Shown here: one piece after another, positions 27,097 to 35,291 of the stretch | Position numbering within the stretch: position 1 is the stretch's first letter | Layout of the letters: every line of letters begins with the position of its first letter | Assembly: GCF_014656395.1 (NCBI RefSeq) | Contig: NZ_BNCI01000001.1 | Location: 62,001-126,000 of the forward strand | Direction: 5' to 3' | DNA from: Kordiimonas sediminis | GTDB taxonomy: Bacteria > Pseudomonadota > Alphaproteobacteria > Sphingomonadales > Kordiimonadaceae | Length of the DNA: 64,000 nucleotides | The notes under the pieces: generated by a model | What the model saw: the letters and a program-made list of their open reading frames with translations, nothing else | The model's database searches: none | What the model was told of the DNA's origin: nothing | Program-made: the position numbers and the translations under genes

Positions 27097-27148
27097 CATC
27101 AGAAATCTGATTTCTGATGCTTGACTCTATCTTTTTAATGGATAAGAT
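27097..27148 (+). promoter_or_regulatory. aau operon promoter with upstream 23-bp palindrome
   Basis: A perfect palindrome with 11-nt arms CATCAGAAATC / GATTTCTGATG around a single central T occupies 27097-27119. It directly abuts a sigma70-like promoter: -35 TTGACT (27121-27126), 16-bp spacer, -10 TAAGAT (27143-27148). The aauB start codon is 48 bp downstream of the -10. This is a convincing promoter/operator; the palindrome could also act as a hairpin ending the tetR transcript. Confidence 0.65.
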
Positions 27149-27196
27149 TAGTACACATGTCCTATTAATGGGATTTCTTAAAGGGGAGACATCACC

Positions 27197-28354
27197 ATGA
27201 CGACACTGAAGTCACTAGTGGCAACAGCTTGTTTTTTTTGTACCGGCGCGCTTGCAGCCGATGACCTGCCAGTAGAACCAACGCCAAATGTTGTTACCCT
27301 GCCCTCGGAATATTCCAAGGACTGGATTTTTGCACAGGACCTGAATTTCGTGGAGCCCGTTGGCGGAAAAATTGTCGTCCTTGATGTCGCAGCCGATACC
27401 AGAAACTATAAAGGCGCGATGAATGCTTCCCTGTTCGCCAGTTTTACACAATCTACAACCCGCCCAGAACTATACAGTGCCCAGACATTCTATTCCCGCG
27501 GCACATACGGTGACCGTATTGATGTACTGGCTATCTATGATACTGCGACATTGTCGCCGGTAGATGAAATCATTCTGCCTGGCGGCAAGCGCGGTCAAAC
27601 AATGTCTACCCGCAGCAACCTTGTTATGAGCGGTAATGACCGCTTTGCGTTCGTTTTCAATTTCACCCCTGCCGCATCGGTTCAGATTGTGGACATGGTT
27701 GAACGCAAACTGCTCGAAGAAATCCAAACCCCGGGGTGCTCTCAACTATATCCCACCGGGGATACGAACTTCGCGATGCAATGTGCTGCGGGTGGCATGT
27801 CCGTCTTTGAAATTGATGCATCTGGTGCCTTCCAGAAACGGCACGACACCGAGGCTTTCAACGACATTGATGACAATCCACTTTTTGTAAAATATGCGCG
27901 GATTAATGACGTTGCCTACTTCCCTACATTCCTTGGCGACATCCAGCCAATTGAACTGAAGGACGGTACGGCCAAGCCCCTTGAAAGCTGGTCAGTCTTA
28001 ACCCCGGAAGAAAAAGCCCAGAACTGGCGCCCTGGCGGTTGGCAGGTGATCGACGGTGGTGACACTGATGGTCTTTTTTATATTCTGATGCATGCAGACG
28101 GCGTGGAAGGATCCCATAAAAATGGTGGATCAGAGGTTTGGGTGTTTGATCCGGAGACACGCACTAAAGTTCGTACCATACCGCTACCTAATTGGGGCAT
28201 CACAATTGCGGTTACGCGCGGTGAAACACCGTATCTGACCGTGACCAACGGAAACTTTGAACTGGATGTGTTTAACGCCAAAACCGGTGAGCTTCTGCGC
28301 ACGATCGGTGGCGGTGCTACCCAGCATGCATTCCAGCTATTCCCCGTTGAATAA
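27197..28354 (+). CDS. aauB: Aromatic amine dehydrogenase, heavy (beta-propeller) subunit
   Basis: A 385-residue periplasmic protein with a signal peptide (about 1-20, ending GALAAD). The rest matches the amine dehydrogenase heavy chain family, a seven-bladed propeller that forms the alpha2beta2 enzyme with the quinone-bearing light chain; VFDPETRTKVRTIPLPNWGI and the closing GELLRTIGGGATQHAF are typical blade sequences near the end. Length is slightly below the usual 390-430. AAGGGGAGACATCACC precedes the ATG. It heads the cluster aauB-mauE-mauD-aauA. The light chain looks like the aromatic type, so phenylethylamine, tyramine or tryptamine are more likely substrates than methylamine. Confidence 0.93.
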   Translation: MTTLKSLVATACFFCTGALAADDLPVEPTPNVVTLPSEYSKDWIFAQDLNFVEPVGGKIVVLDVAADTRNYKGAMNASLFASFTQSTTRPELYSAQTFYSRGTYGDRIDVLAIYDTATLSPVDEIILPGGKRGQTMSTRSNLVMSGNDRFAFVFNFTPAASVQIVDMVERKLLEEIQTPGCSQLYPTGDTNFAMQCAAGGMSVFEIDASGAFQKRHDTEAFNDIDDNPLFVKYARINDVAYFPTFLGDIQPIELKDGTAKPLESWSVLTPEEKAQNWRPGGWQVIDGGDTDGLFYILMHADGVEGSHKNGGSEVWVFDPETRTKVRTIPLPNWGITIAVTRGETPYLTVTNGNFELDVFNAKTGELLRTIGGGATQHAFQLFPVE

Positions 28355-28365
28355 AGGGTGCCGTC

Positions 28366-28905
28366 GTGATTGACCTTGGTATTCAGTTCGCAGTTTTAAC
28401 ATTTCTGGCAATCTTCTTTGCTGGTAGTGCCCTGCATAAACTTACACATTTTTCCAGCTTCCGGCTTGCCATAACCGGCTACGGAATTATGCCTGCCGCG
28501 CTTGTACCCACTGCGGCCGCTATCGCCGCAAGCGCGGAAGTACTGGTCGTTGTCTTAGCCCTACTGCCTGGATATCAGCCTGTTGCGGCCCTCCTTGGAG
28601 CCTCCTTGTTCCTTGGCTATGCCTGCCTGATGATGGTTGCTATTTTGCGCGGTAATGCCGGGGCAGATTGTGGCTGTAACTGGGGCAACAGTCGTCAGTC
28701 CACGCCTCTTGGCAGACCCCTTATCTACCGTAATCTGGTGCTTGCATTGATCACGTTGATCGCCGTTGCGACACCTGACATACGGTCACTTGTATGGCTT
28801 GACTGGGTAACCGCCCTTCTTGCATCCGCCGCGATCATTCTTCTTTATCAGGCATTTAACGCCCTGATCGCCACCCTTGCCTTTCAACAGGAGCATTCTT
28901 CATGA
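28366..28905 (+). CDS. mauE: MauE, membrane protein for amine dehydrogenase maturation
   Basis: A 179-residue inner-membrane protein with four to five helices. The segment GADCGCNWGN (about 103-112) is the CxC-containing loop seen in MauE/DoxX-like proteins. In methylamine utilisation clusters MauE and MauD are both required for stable light-chain production, probably by supplying reducing power or disulfide exchange across the membrane. The GTG start follows AAAGGGTG and is 11 bp after aauB; its stop overlaps the mauD start by four bases, so all are co-translated. The order B-E-D-A is the canonical one. Confidence 0.9.
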   Translation: MIDLGIQFAVLTFLAIFFAGSALHKLTHFSSFRLAITGYGIMPAALVPTAAAIAASAEVLVVVLALLPGYQPVAALLGASLFLGYACLMMVAILRGNAGADCGCNWGNSRQSTPLGRPLIYRNLVLALITLIAVATPDIRSLVWLDWVTALLASAAIILLYQAFNALIATLAFQQEHSS

Positions 28906-29504
28906 CCACGGCCCTGATCATTTCACAAATCCTATCATGGGTTATTATTGTTGCACTGGCTTTGATGGTGCTGGCTCTGATGCGGCAAGTCGGTGTCCTG
29001 CATGAACGGATTGCGCCGGCAGGTGCCCTGTCTATGAACCAAAACTTAAAAAAGGGCGATACAGCCCCGACACTTGCAGCAAACCTGCTGGGTGGTGGCA
29101 AAGTTTCTATCGGCGGCGCGGAACGCAATGGCAAAAGCCAGCTTTTATTCTTCCTGTCGCCTGATTGCCCTGTTTGTAAAACACTGTTACCCGCGCTTGG
29201 TTCGATGAAAAAAGCCGAAGCAAAATGGCTGGACGTTATTCTGGCAAGCGACGGCGCAGAACCTAGCCACCGCGCTTTTATCAAAGAACGTGGGCTGGAA
29301 CATTTCGATTATGTTGTCTCAGAACTGCTTGGCCGCTCATTCGGTGTCAGCAAACTACCTTATGCTGTGCTGATTGATGAAAACGGCAAAATCGCCTCGC
29401 TCGGCCTGATCAATTCACGCGAACATCTTGAAAGTTTGTTTGAAGCAAAAGAGCGGGATGTAGCTTCCATTCAGGACTATATGCAAAGCAGAACGGCAAG
29501 CTAA
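28902..29504 (+). CDS. mauD: MauD, thioredoxin-like disulfide protein
   Basis: A 200-residue protein with an N-terminal membrane anchor (about 5-28) and a periplasmic thioredoxin-fold domain carrying the redox motif CPVC at residues 89-92 (SPDCPVCKTLLP), as in known MauD proteins. Family knowledge: it helps form the many disulfides of the light chain. The gene overlaps mauE by four bases and precedes aauA by 74 bp. A cis-Pro typical of the fold is in SKLPYAVLID. The role is well supported by context; the exact redox direction is not known from the sequence. Confidence 0.92.
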   Translation: MTTALIISQILSWVIIVALALMVLALMRQVGVLHERIAPAGALSMNQNLKKGDTAPTLAANLLGGGKVSIGGAERNGKSQLLFFLSPDCPVCKTLLPALGSMKKAEAKWLDVILASDGAEPSHRAFIKERGLEHFDYVVSELLGRSFGVSKLPYAVLIDENGKIASLGLINSREHLESLFEAKERDVASIQDYMQSRTAS

Positions 29505-29578
29505 ACACCAATAAGTATTCAAGAGGGTAGCCGGTAAGGCACCCAGTCAGAATTAGGGAAGTACGGAAGGAAAAATCG

Positions 29579-30115
29579 GTGAAATTTATTGACCAACTGA
29601 CGGAAAAATTCTCCCGCCAAATAGCGATGAAAACATCACGTCGCAGTTTCTTGACGGGGCTTGGCGGTACATTGATCGGCGGTGCATCCATCCCGTTACT
29701 GCCTGTTGCTCGGGCTGCAGAAAATGGCTACCCAGGGGTTGCAACGCAAACAACCGGCAACATTCAGGACCCAGGCGACCCATCATCATGTGATTATTGG
29801 CGCTACTGTGCCATTGACGGTTTTCTCTGTAGTTGCTGCGGCGGCACGCAAAACGCCTGCCCACCGGGCACGGAAATGTCACCCATTACATGGATCGGTA
29901 CTTGCCAAAACCCTGCTGACGGCAAAAATTACATCATTTCCTACAATGACTGTTGCGGCAAATCCGCTTGCGGACGTTGTCTATGCAACCGTAACGAAGG
30001 TGACCGCCCCATGGTTCGCCCACAGGCAAACAATGACACCAACTGGTGCCTAGGCACAGCCAGCACGTCCTACACGTGCTCTACGGCTGTTATCCTTGGC
30101 ACGGCACTCGAATAG
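29579..30115 (+). CDS. aauA: Aromatic amine dehydrogenase light subunit (TTQ enzyme)
   Basis: A 178-residue precursor of the catalytic subunit that carries tryptophan tryptophylquinone. The GTG start (after GGAAGG) gives a long leader (EKFSRQIAMKTSRRSFLTG) like that of known MauA proteins, with the twin-arginine motif at 21-22, so it is exported folded by Tat. The two cross-linked tryptophans are expected at W105 (SPITWIGTC) and W156 (NDTNWC); the catalytic Asp fits D124 (YNDCCG). Fourteen Cys are present in the mature part, versus 12 in the Paracoccus methylamine enzyme as I recall it. The extra Cys and the GFLCSCCGG / SPITWIGTC stretches resemble aromatic amine dehydrogenase. It oxidises arylalkylamines to aldehydes plus ammonia. 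Confidence 0.95.
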   Translation: MKFIDQLTEKFSRQIAMKTSRRSFLTGLGGTLIGGASIPLLPVARAAENGYPGVATQTTGNIQDPGDPSSCDYWRYCAIDGFLCSCCGGTQNACPPGTEMSPITWIGTCQNPADGKNYIISYNDCCGKSACGRCLCNRNEGDRPMVRPQANNDTNWCLGTASTSYTCSTAVILGTALE

Positions 30116-30125
30116 CAGAACCGCT

Positions 30126-30650
30126 ATGAAATGGTCCGTGAAATCATCAGTTCGCAGTAGCTTCACAGCCGCTATAGTCGTAGGTCTTTTCTCTGCAATG
30201 CCAGTGTCTGCTCTCTCTGAAGTGTCTGCCCTATCTGGCACGAACGAAGCAGGTGCAAAAGCCTATAAACGCTGCGCTGCCTGTCATCTAGCCACTGGCA
30301 AAGGTGTCCCAGGCGCATTCCCGCCAATTGATAATCGCCTGACAGGATTAATGGCAACACCGGAAGGGCGCGACTATCTGGTCATGATTATATCTGCCGG
30401 TTTGATGGGGCCCATCGCGGTCGACGGCATGACATATCGCGGTATTATGCCAGCACAGGGCAACATCCTGAAGCACGACGGCATTGCAAATGCGCTAAAC
30501 TATATCGCCACTGACCTGTCTGAGACACCAGAAGACTTTGCCCCGTTCACTGCGGAGGAAGTCAAGGAAATCACGGCACGCCACAAAGGCATGAACAGTC
30601 GCGGTACACACGGGCTCCGTCAGCCTGCCTGGGATTCGGTTAAAGAGTAA
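30126..30650 (+). CDS. Periplasmic mono-haem cytochrome c
   Basis: A 174-residue c-type cytochrome with a signal peptide (about 1-30) and one haem-binding motif CAACH at residues 50-54; Met108 in YRGIMPA is a good candidate axial ligand. The ATG lies 10 bp after aauA; an in-frame TTG further upstream overlaps aauA and is less likely. The general layout (GKAYKRC AACH pattern, KGVPGAFPPI, YIATDLS) is that of small electron-transfer cytochromes. As the next gene after the light chain it probably accepts electrons from the amine dehydrogenase or helps make its cofactor. The 40-residue tail is hydrophilic and lacks known motifs. Confidence 0.9.
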   Translation: MKWSVKSSVRSSFTAAIVVGLFSAMPVSALSEVSALSGTNEAGAKAYKRCAACHLATGKGVPGAFPPIDNRLTGLMATPEGRDYLVMIISAGLMGPIAVDGMTYRGIMPAQGNILKHDGIANALNYIATDLSETPEDFAPFTAEEVKEITARHKGMNSRGTHGLRQPAWDSVKE

Positions 30651-30660
30651 AGGGCACCCT

Positions 30661-31185
30661 ATGCAGCAACGCAAATACCACACACAAACAGCATACGTGA
30701 AATCGGCGCTGATTGCCTGCGTGGGCATACTTCTTGGACTAAACGGCTCTGCCGCCACGGCATCTGACAGCACTACAAACAGTCTATCAAACAGCATGGC
30801 CCATGCCGCTGCTGAAATGCCGACACTGAATGCGCACCGTGCCATGATTAATTACATCATTCATTGTCAGGGCTGCCATCTCCGAAACGGCGAAGGATCT
30901 GAAGGCGGCGCTCCGTCAATGGTCGGTGTTGTTGCGAACTTTCTGAACGCCCCCGGCGGCCGGGAGTTTCTGTTGCGCGTACCGGGTGTTGCCACCACCG
31001 CGCTGGATGACGCTGCGACGGCAGAAGTGATGAACTGGCTAATTTTCGAATTTGACAAAGACCATATACCAGCAGATTTCAAGCCATTCACCCCGGATGA
31101 AGTGGGCCACATGCGCAAGAAACCATATGTGGAAGAAGCAGAGAAAATCCGCGCAGAACTGATTGACTATCTGAACAGTAATTAG
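30661..31185 (+). CDS. Second periplasmic mono-haem cytochrome c-like protein
   Basis: A 174-residue secreted protein with a hydrophobic leader (about 13-35) and a single haem motif CQGCH at 69-73. The following sequence (GGREFLLRVPGVATTALDDA, then VMNWLIFEFD) is seen in small cytochromes associated with quinoprotein dehydrogenases. No clear Met axial ligand is visible at the usual place, so haem ligation may be unusual. It begins 10 bp after the first cytochrome and ends the aau unit. It may pass electrons onward or, together with its neighbour, replace the di-haem MauG; that is a hypothesis. Confidence 0.87.
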   Translation: MQQRKYHTQTAYVKSALIACVGILLGLNGSAATASDSTTNSLSNSMAHAAAEMPTLNAHRAMINYIIHCQGCHLRNGEGSEGGAPSMVGVVANFLNAPGGREFLLRVPGVATTALDDAATAEVMNWLIFEFDKDHIPADFKPFTPDEVGHMRKKPYVEEAEKIRAELIDYLNSN

Positions 31186-31240
31186 GCCAACAACACAGGG
31201 CGTTTCACCCAGCGGCCCACAAGTATAGAGAGGATGCCCA

Positions 31241-32929
31241 GTGACACTTTTAAGCCATACCCAAGGTAAAACCGATATACCGCTGTGGGACTGTACGATC
31301 GGTCAGGCCCTTGATCAAACGTCAGAAAAGTTTGGTGACCGTGATGCGCTCATTAGTCTGCATCAGGGCATCCGTTGGTCTTATGCTGACTTTAATCAGA
31401 AAGTCGATGAACTGGCAGCAGGTTTTGTCGCGCTTGGCCTTGAGAAGGGTGACCGAGTAGGCATCTGGTCTCCGAATAATGCCGAGTGGGTTTTAACCCA
31501 GTTTGCCACAGCAAAGGCTGGTTTGATCCTGGTAACCATTAACCCTGCCTACCGAGTTTCCGAACTTGAATACGCTCTGAATAAGGTTGAATGTAAGGCG
31601 CTTGTACTTGCGCAGACCTTCAAGACATCCAATTACGTCGAAATGCTGCAGCGTCTGGCCCCTGAGATCAGCAACTGCGTGCCAGCAAGGCTTAAGGCTG
31701 CCAAGCTGCCACATCTGAAAATTGCCGCCGTTATTGCAGACACGGCACCAGACGGTTTTTTAACATTCAGCGACATCTCTGATCGTGCAACGGACACCGC
31801 GCGGCAAAACCTGAAAGAGGTACAAGCCAGTCTTTCCCCCGATGATGCCATCAATGTTCAGTTCACATCCGGGACAACAGGTTTCCCAAAAGGGGCGACC
31901 CTGTCCCACCGTAATATCCTGAATAATGGCTATTTCACAGGTCGCCGCCAGAATTTAACCGAGGCAGACCGTATGTGTATCCCGGTTCCTTTGTATCACT
32001 GTTTTGGAATGGTGCTTGGGACCTTGTGCTGCGTCTCTTTTGGTGCCGCCATGGTTTTCCCGGGTGAAGCCTATGACCCTGAAACAGTACTGAAGGCTGT
32101 CGAACAGGAAAAATGCACCAGCCTGTACGGGGTGCCAACCATGTTCATTGCGGAACTGTCGCACCCTGATTTTGATCAATATGACCTGTCATCCCTGCGC
32201 ACAGGGGTTATGGCAGGATCCCCCTGCCCGATTGAAACAATGAAAAAAGTCATCGGCAAGATGCATATGTCAGAGGTCACAATTGGGTACGGTATGACGG
32301 AAACCAGCCCGATCAGCATGCAATCAAACCCCACAGACACGCTTGAAAAACGTGTCACAACCGTTGGCAACGTACACCCCCATGTTGAAGTCAAAATCAT
32401 TGATGAAGACGGAAATATTGTTGAACGCGGCATACAGGGCGAATTTTGCACACGCGGATACAGCGTCATGAAAGGCTACTGGGGGGATGAAGAAAGAACC
32501 CGTGAATCCATTGATAAAGACGGCTGGATGCACTCCGGTGATCTCGCCACCATGGATGAAGACGGGTATGTCAATATCACGGGCCGCGTCAAAGACATGA
32601 TTATCCGCGGCGGAGAAAATGTATACCCGAAGGAAATTGAAGAATTTCTCTACAGACATGAGAAAATACAGGATGTTCAGGTTTTTGGTGTACCAGACGA
32701 CAAGTACGGCGAAGAAATCTGTGCCTGGATTCAACTGAAACCCGGACAGTCTGCGAATACACAGGAAATCAAAGACTTCTGCCGTGATCAGATCGCGCAC
32801 TATAAGGTGCCGCGCTACATCAAATTTGTAGAAGAATTCCCAATGACCGTAACCGGCAAAATTCAGAAATTTGTCATGCGCGACATGATGAAAGAAGAAC
32901 TGCATCTGCATACGCAGAAAACAGCCTAA
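31241..32929 (+). CDS. AMP-forming acyl-CoA synthetase
   Basis: A 562-residue member of the ANL superfamily. The P-loop [16 protein letters not shown] lies at about 207-222, followed by GYGMTETSP, the [21 protein letters not shown] hinge pattern (given in parts), and a C-terminal [11 protein letters not shown] with the adenylation lysine. The overall pattern is FadD/medium-long chain or aryl-acid CoA ligase of the type found in many Alphaproteobacteria. A GTG start follows AGAGAGGATGCCCA, 56 bp after the second cytochrome. Together with the aldehyde dehydrogenase downstream it could process the acids made from amines; its actual acyl substrate is unknown and PaaK is a separate ligase for phenylacetate. 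Confidence 0.9.
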   Translation: MTLLSHTQGKTDIPLWDCTIGQALDQTSEKFGDRDALISLHQGIRWSYADFNQKVDELAAGFVALGLEKGDRVGIWSPNNAEWVLTQFATAKAGLILVTINPAYRVSELEYALNKVECKALVLAQTFKTSNYVEMLQRLAPEISNCVPARLKAAKLPHLKIAAVIADTAPDGFLTFSDISDRATDTARQNLKEVQASLSPDDAINVQFTSGTTGFPKGATLSHRNILNNGYFTGRRQNLTEADRMCIPVPLYHCFGMVLGTLCCVSFGAAMVFPGEAYDPETVLKAVEQEKCTSLYGVPTMFIAELSHPDFDQYDLSSLRTGVMAGSPCPIETMKKVIGKMHMSEVTIGYGMTETSPISMQSNPTDTLEKRVTTVGNVHPHVEVKIIDEDGNIVERGIQGEFCTRGYSVMKGYWGDEERTRESIDKDGWMHSGDLATMDEDGYVNITGRVKDMIIRGGENVYPKEIEEFLYRHEKIQDVQVFGVPDDKYGEEICAWIQLKPGQSANTQEIKDFCRDQIAHYKVPRYIKFVEEFPMTVTGKIQKFVMRDMMKEELHLHTQKTA

Positions 32930-32961
32930 AAATATCATTAGAATTGGAAGAGGGGATCGAC

Positions 32962-34365
32962 GTGTCAGACTATAAATTATGGATTGATGGTAAAGCAACC
33001 GAAGGAGCGTCAAACCTTGATGTCGTAAATCCGGCGACAGAGAAGGTCTTTGCCTCCATCGCCAGATCAGACACCGCGCTTGCTGATAAGGCTATTGCAT
33101 CGGCAAAGGCCGCACAAAAAATTTGGGCAAAAACGGCTATCGCAGACCGGCAGGTAGCACTGAATAAAATCGCAGATGCCCTGAACGCCAACGCAGACAA
33201 AATTGCTCGCGTCCTGACACAGGAACAAGGCAAACCAATCGCCGAAGCATCTGCAGAGGTCATGTATACCGAAGCCTTTATCCGGTATTTTGCGACCATG
33301 GACCTGCCTGTAGAGGTTCTTCAGGACGATGATGCCAAGCGTGTTGAATTATACCGTAAACCCCTCGGTGTTGTGGCCTGCATTATACCCTGGAACTTTC
33401 CCTTGCTGATCATTGCTTTTAAGGTTCCGCTGGCCCTTCTCGCCGGTAATAGCTGCGTGATCAAGCCGTCCCCGACCACGCCACTGACAGCTGCCCTGTT
33501 CGCTGAAATTTGCGCGGATATTCTGCCAGCGGGTGTCATAAACACCGTCAATGACGACAATGATCTGGGCGGCTATCTGACCCAACATGCTGATGTTGCC
33601 AAAGTCTCTTTCACTGGCTCGACCGAGACAGGTAAAAAAGTTATGGCGTCGGCGGCAAATACACTGAAACGACTGACCCTGGAACTTGGCGGCAATGACC
33701 CCGCCATTGTCCTGCCCGATGTGAATGTTGCAGAAACAGCCGCCAAAATGTACGGGGCAGCATTCATGAATTGTGGTCAGGTTTGTCTGGCGCTGAAGCG
33801 TGCCTATGTCCACGAAAGTATCTATGACGAAATGTGTGACGAACTTGCAAAACTGGCCAAGGCAGCCATTGTCGGAGACGGCCTTGAGCAGGGTACGCAA
33901 ATCGGCCCGCTGAATAACAAAATGCAGTACGAGAAAGTCAAAGGCTTCCTCGAGAACGCCAAAAAAGCTGGCAAGGTTATCGCCGGTGGCGAATTGCCGG
34001 ACGGTCCCGGCTATTTTATTCCGCCAACCATTGTCCGTGATGTGAAAGACGGCGATGAAATTGTCGATGAAGAACAGTTCGGCCCCATCATGCCTGTCAT
34101 TAAATACACTGACAGCGATGATATTATCGGCAGCGCCAATGGCGTAGATGTCGGCCTTGGTGGCTCTGTCTGGTCAAAAGACATCGCCAAAGCCAAAGAA
34201 ATCGCCCTGCAGGTGGAAAGTGGTACTGTATGGATCAACACCCATCTGGACTTTGGACCAAACATTCCCTTTGGCGGTGCAAAACAGTCTGGAATTGGCG
34301 TAGAGTTTGCGCAGGAAGGACTGAACGAGTTCACACAGGTTCAGGTTATTAATCAGGCGAAATAA
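32962..34365 (+). CDS. Aldehyde dehydrogenase, probable phenylacetaldehyde dehydrogenase
   Basis: A 467-residue NAD(P)-dependent aldehyde dehydrogenase. The catalytic Glu is in LELGGNDPAIV and the nucleophilic Cys in NCGQVCLALKR; the NAD-binding FTGSTETGKKVM and the C-terminal PFGGAKQSG are intact. I choose the GTG at 32962 (after GAAGAGGGG) rather than an upstream in-frame TTG. It ends the transcript, with a strong terminator after it. Given the aau genes just upstream and paa genes downstream, oxidation of phenylacetaldehyde (the amine dehydrogenase product) to phenylacetate is the likely role. This is from context, since the family covers many aldehydes. Confidence 0.9.
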   Translation: MSDYKLWIDGKATEGASNLDVVNPATEKVFASIARSDTALADKAIASAKAAQKIWAKTAIADRQVALNKIADALNANADKIARVLTQEQGKPIAEASAEVMYTEAFIRYFATMDLPVEVLQDDDAKRVELYRKPLGVVACIIPWNFPLLIIAFKVPLALLAGNSCVIKPSPTTPLTAALFAEICADILPAGVINTVNDDNDLGGYLTQHADVAKVSFTGSTETGKKVMASAANTLKRLTLELGGNDPAIVLPDVNVAETAAKMYGAAFMNCGQVCLALKRAYVHESIYDEMCDELAKLAKAAIVGDGLEQGTQIGPLNNKMQYEKVKGFLENAKKAGKVIAGGELPDGPGYFIPPTIVRDVKDGDEIVDEEQFGPIMPVIKYTDSDDIIGSANGVDVGLGGSVWSKDIAKAKEIALQVESGTVWINTHLDFGPNIPFGGAKQSGIGVEFAQEGLNEFTQVQVINQAK

Positions 34366-34400
34366 TCTCCCCCTACCCTCTGCGTCTGATTATACTTTTA

Positions 34401-34424
34401 GGGGAGCTCAATAGCTCCCCTTTT
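34401..34424 (+). terminator. Rho-independent terminator after the aldehyde dehydrogenase
   Basis: A perfect stem GGGGAGCT (34401-34408) / AGCTCCCC (34413-34420) with a 4-nt loop followed by TTTT. It lies between convergent aldehyde dehydrogenase and paaR genes. Confidence 0.85.
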
Positions 34425-34454
34425 ATCTGTAGCAACATTGATATAGCTGTCTGG

Positions 34455-35066
34455 CTAAACAAACACGTCCTCGGTCAGACCTTTCAGACCATCAATAAAC
34501 ATCTTGGTTATAATCGCTGCCAATTGCTCGGAGCTTACAGGCCCATCCGGTTTAAACCAGATATAGGTCCAGTTCACCATTCCCAGCATCAGCATGGAAA
34601 TCGCCGTTTTTGCCTTATGCTTTTCAAAAGGAAGGGGTGATATTTCATTCGCTAAATCTGCAAATGCATGCACAACACTGTTTTGAAGGCCCACGACTTC
34701 TGCCTTTTGTTCAGCGGTCAGGGACTTCAGTTCATTGATCATCAGATGGTGCTGAGGCACTGTATTTTCATACACGATCAGATACCGACGGATAATCTTT
34801 TTCAGCCTTTCCTCGGCTGAAATATCCATCGCCATCACTTCCTGAGCCAGCTTGTCCAATTCAATCACATGATCCAGCATAGCGTGATACAGCATACTCT
34901 GCTTTGATTTAAAGTAATGATAAATCAAGGACTTGGACATGCCGCATGCATCAGCAATCTGGCTTATTGACGCCTTGTGGTAGCCCCCATCAGCAAATAC
35001 TCTGGCGGCCGTATCCAGAATAGACTGCTTTCTTTCATCATAATCTTCGGCCTGTGGTCTAGCCAT
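34455..35066 (-). CDS. paaR: PaaR, TetR-type repressor of phenylacetate genes
   Basis: A 203-residue TetR-family protein with the helix-turn-helix SISQIADACGMSKSLIYHYF at about 38-57 and a helical ligand domain (TetR_C_33-like). It is divergent from paaZ, and the 225-bp space holds an operator that recurs before paaA. TetR-type PaaR proteins in Proteobacteria, Thermus and Corynebacterium repress paa genes and are released by phenylacetyl-CoA; the same is expected here. The operator sits 125 bp upstream of its own start, so autoregulation is possible. Confidence 0.9.
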   Translation of the reverse strand: MARPQAEDYDERKQSILDTAARVFADGGYHKASISQIADACGMSKSLIYHYFKSKQSMLYHAMLDHVIELDKLAQEVMAMDISAEERLKKIIRRYLIVYENTVPQHHLMINELKSLTAEQKAEVVGLQNSVVHAFADLANEISPLPFEKHKAKTAISMLMLGMVNWTYIWFKPDGPVSSEQLAAIITKMFIDGLKGLTEDVFV

Positions 35067-35190
35067 AATACCCCCTTGGAAACAAAAAGATGCTGCGTGC
35101 CTGTGATACGCCGTACACCCTTGGATGGTTGCCAGCTATATAAACGGATTTTCGATTCAAAATACACAGTAAATTGATCAGATTATTTAA

Positions 35191-35219
35191 TTGACTGATT
35201 GGTCGGTTAATGTTTTACT
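35191..35219 (+). promoter_or_regulatory. paaZ promoter with overlapping PaaR operator
   Basis: The 20-bp pseudo-palindrome TTGACTGATTGGTCGGTTAA (35191-35210) shares 17 of 20 bases with the element before paaA. Its first six bases form a -35, followed after a 17-bp spacer by -10-like TTTACT (35214-35219). A repressor bound here would block the promoter. The paaZ ATG lies 72 bp downstream. Confidence 0.8.
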
Positions 35220-35291
35220 CCCCACCTGCCCTTTCTGGGAGAGAATATGGGCACGCCCAAAAATCTATCACGCTGCTTTAAGGAGAGTTTC

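Noticed and set aside
30096-30125. Earlier TTG start for the first cytochrome, overlapping aauA
   Set aside because: Would place ten polar residues before a normal signal peptide and has no ribosome site; the ATG at 30126 fits better.
32324-33013. 229-codon open frame opposite the acyl-CoA synthetase and aldehyde dehydrogenase
   Set aside because: Antisense to conserved motifs; Phe-rich composition is a by-product of the complementary Glu/Lys codons.
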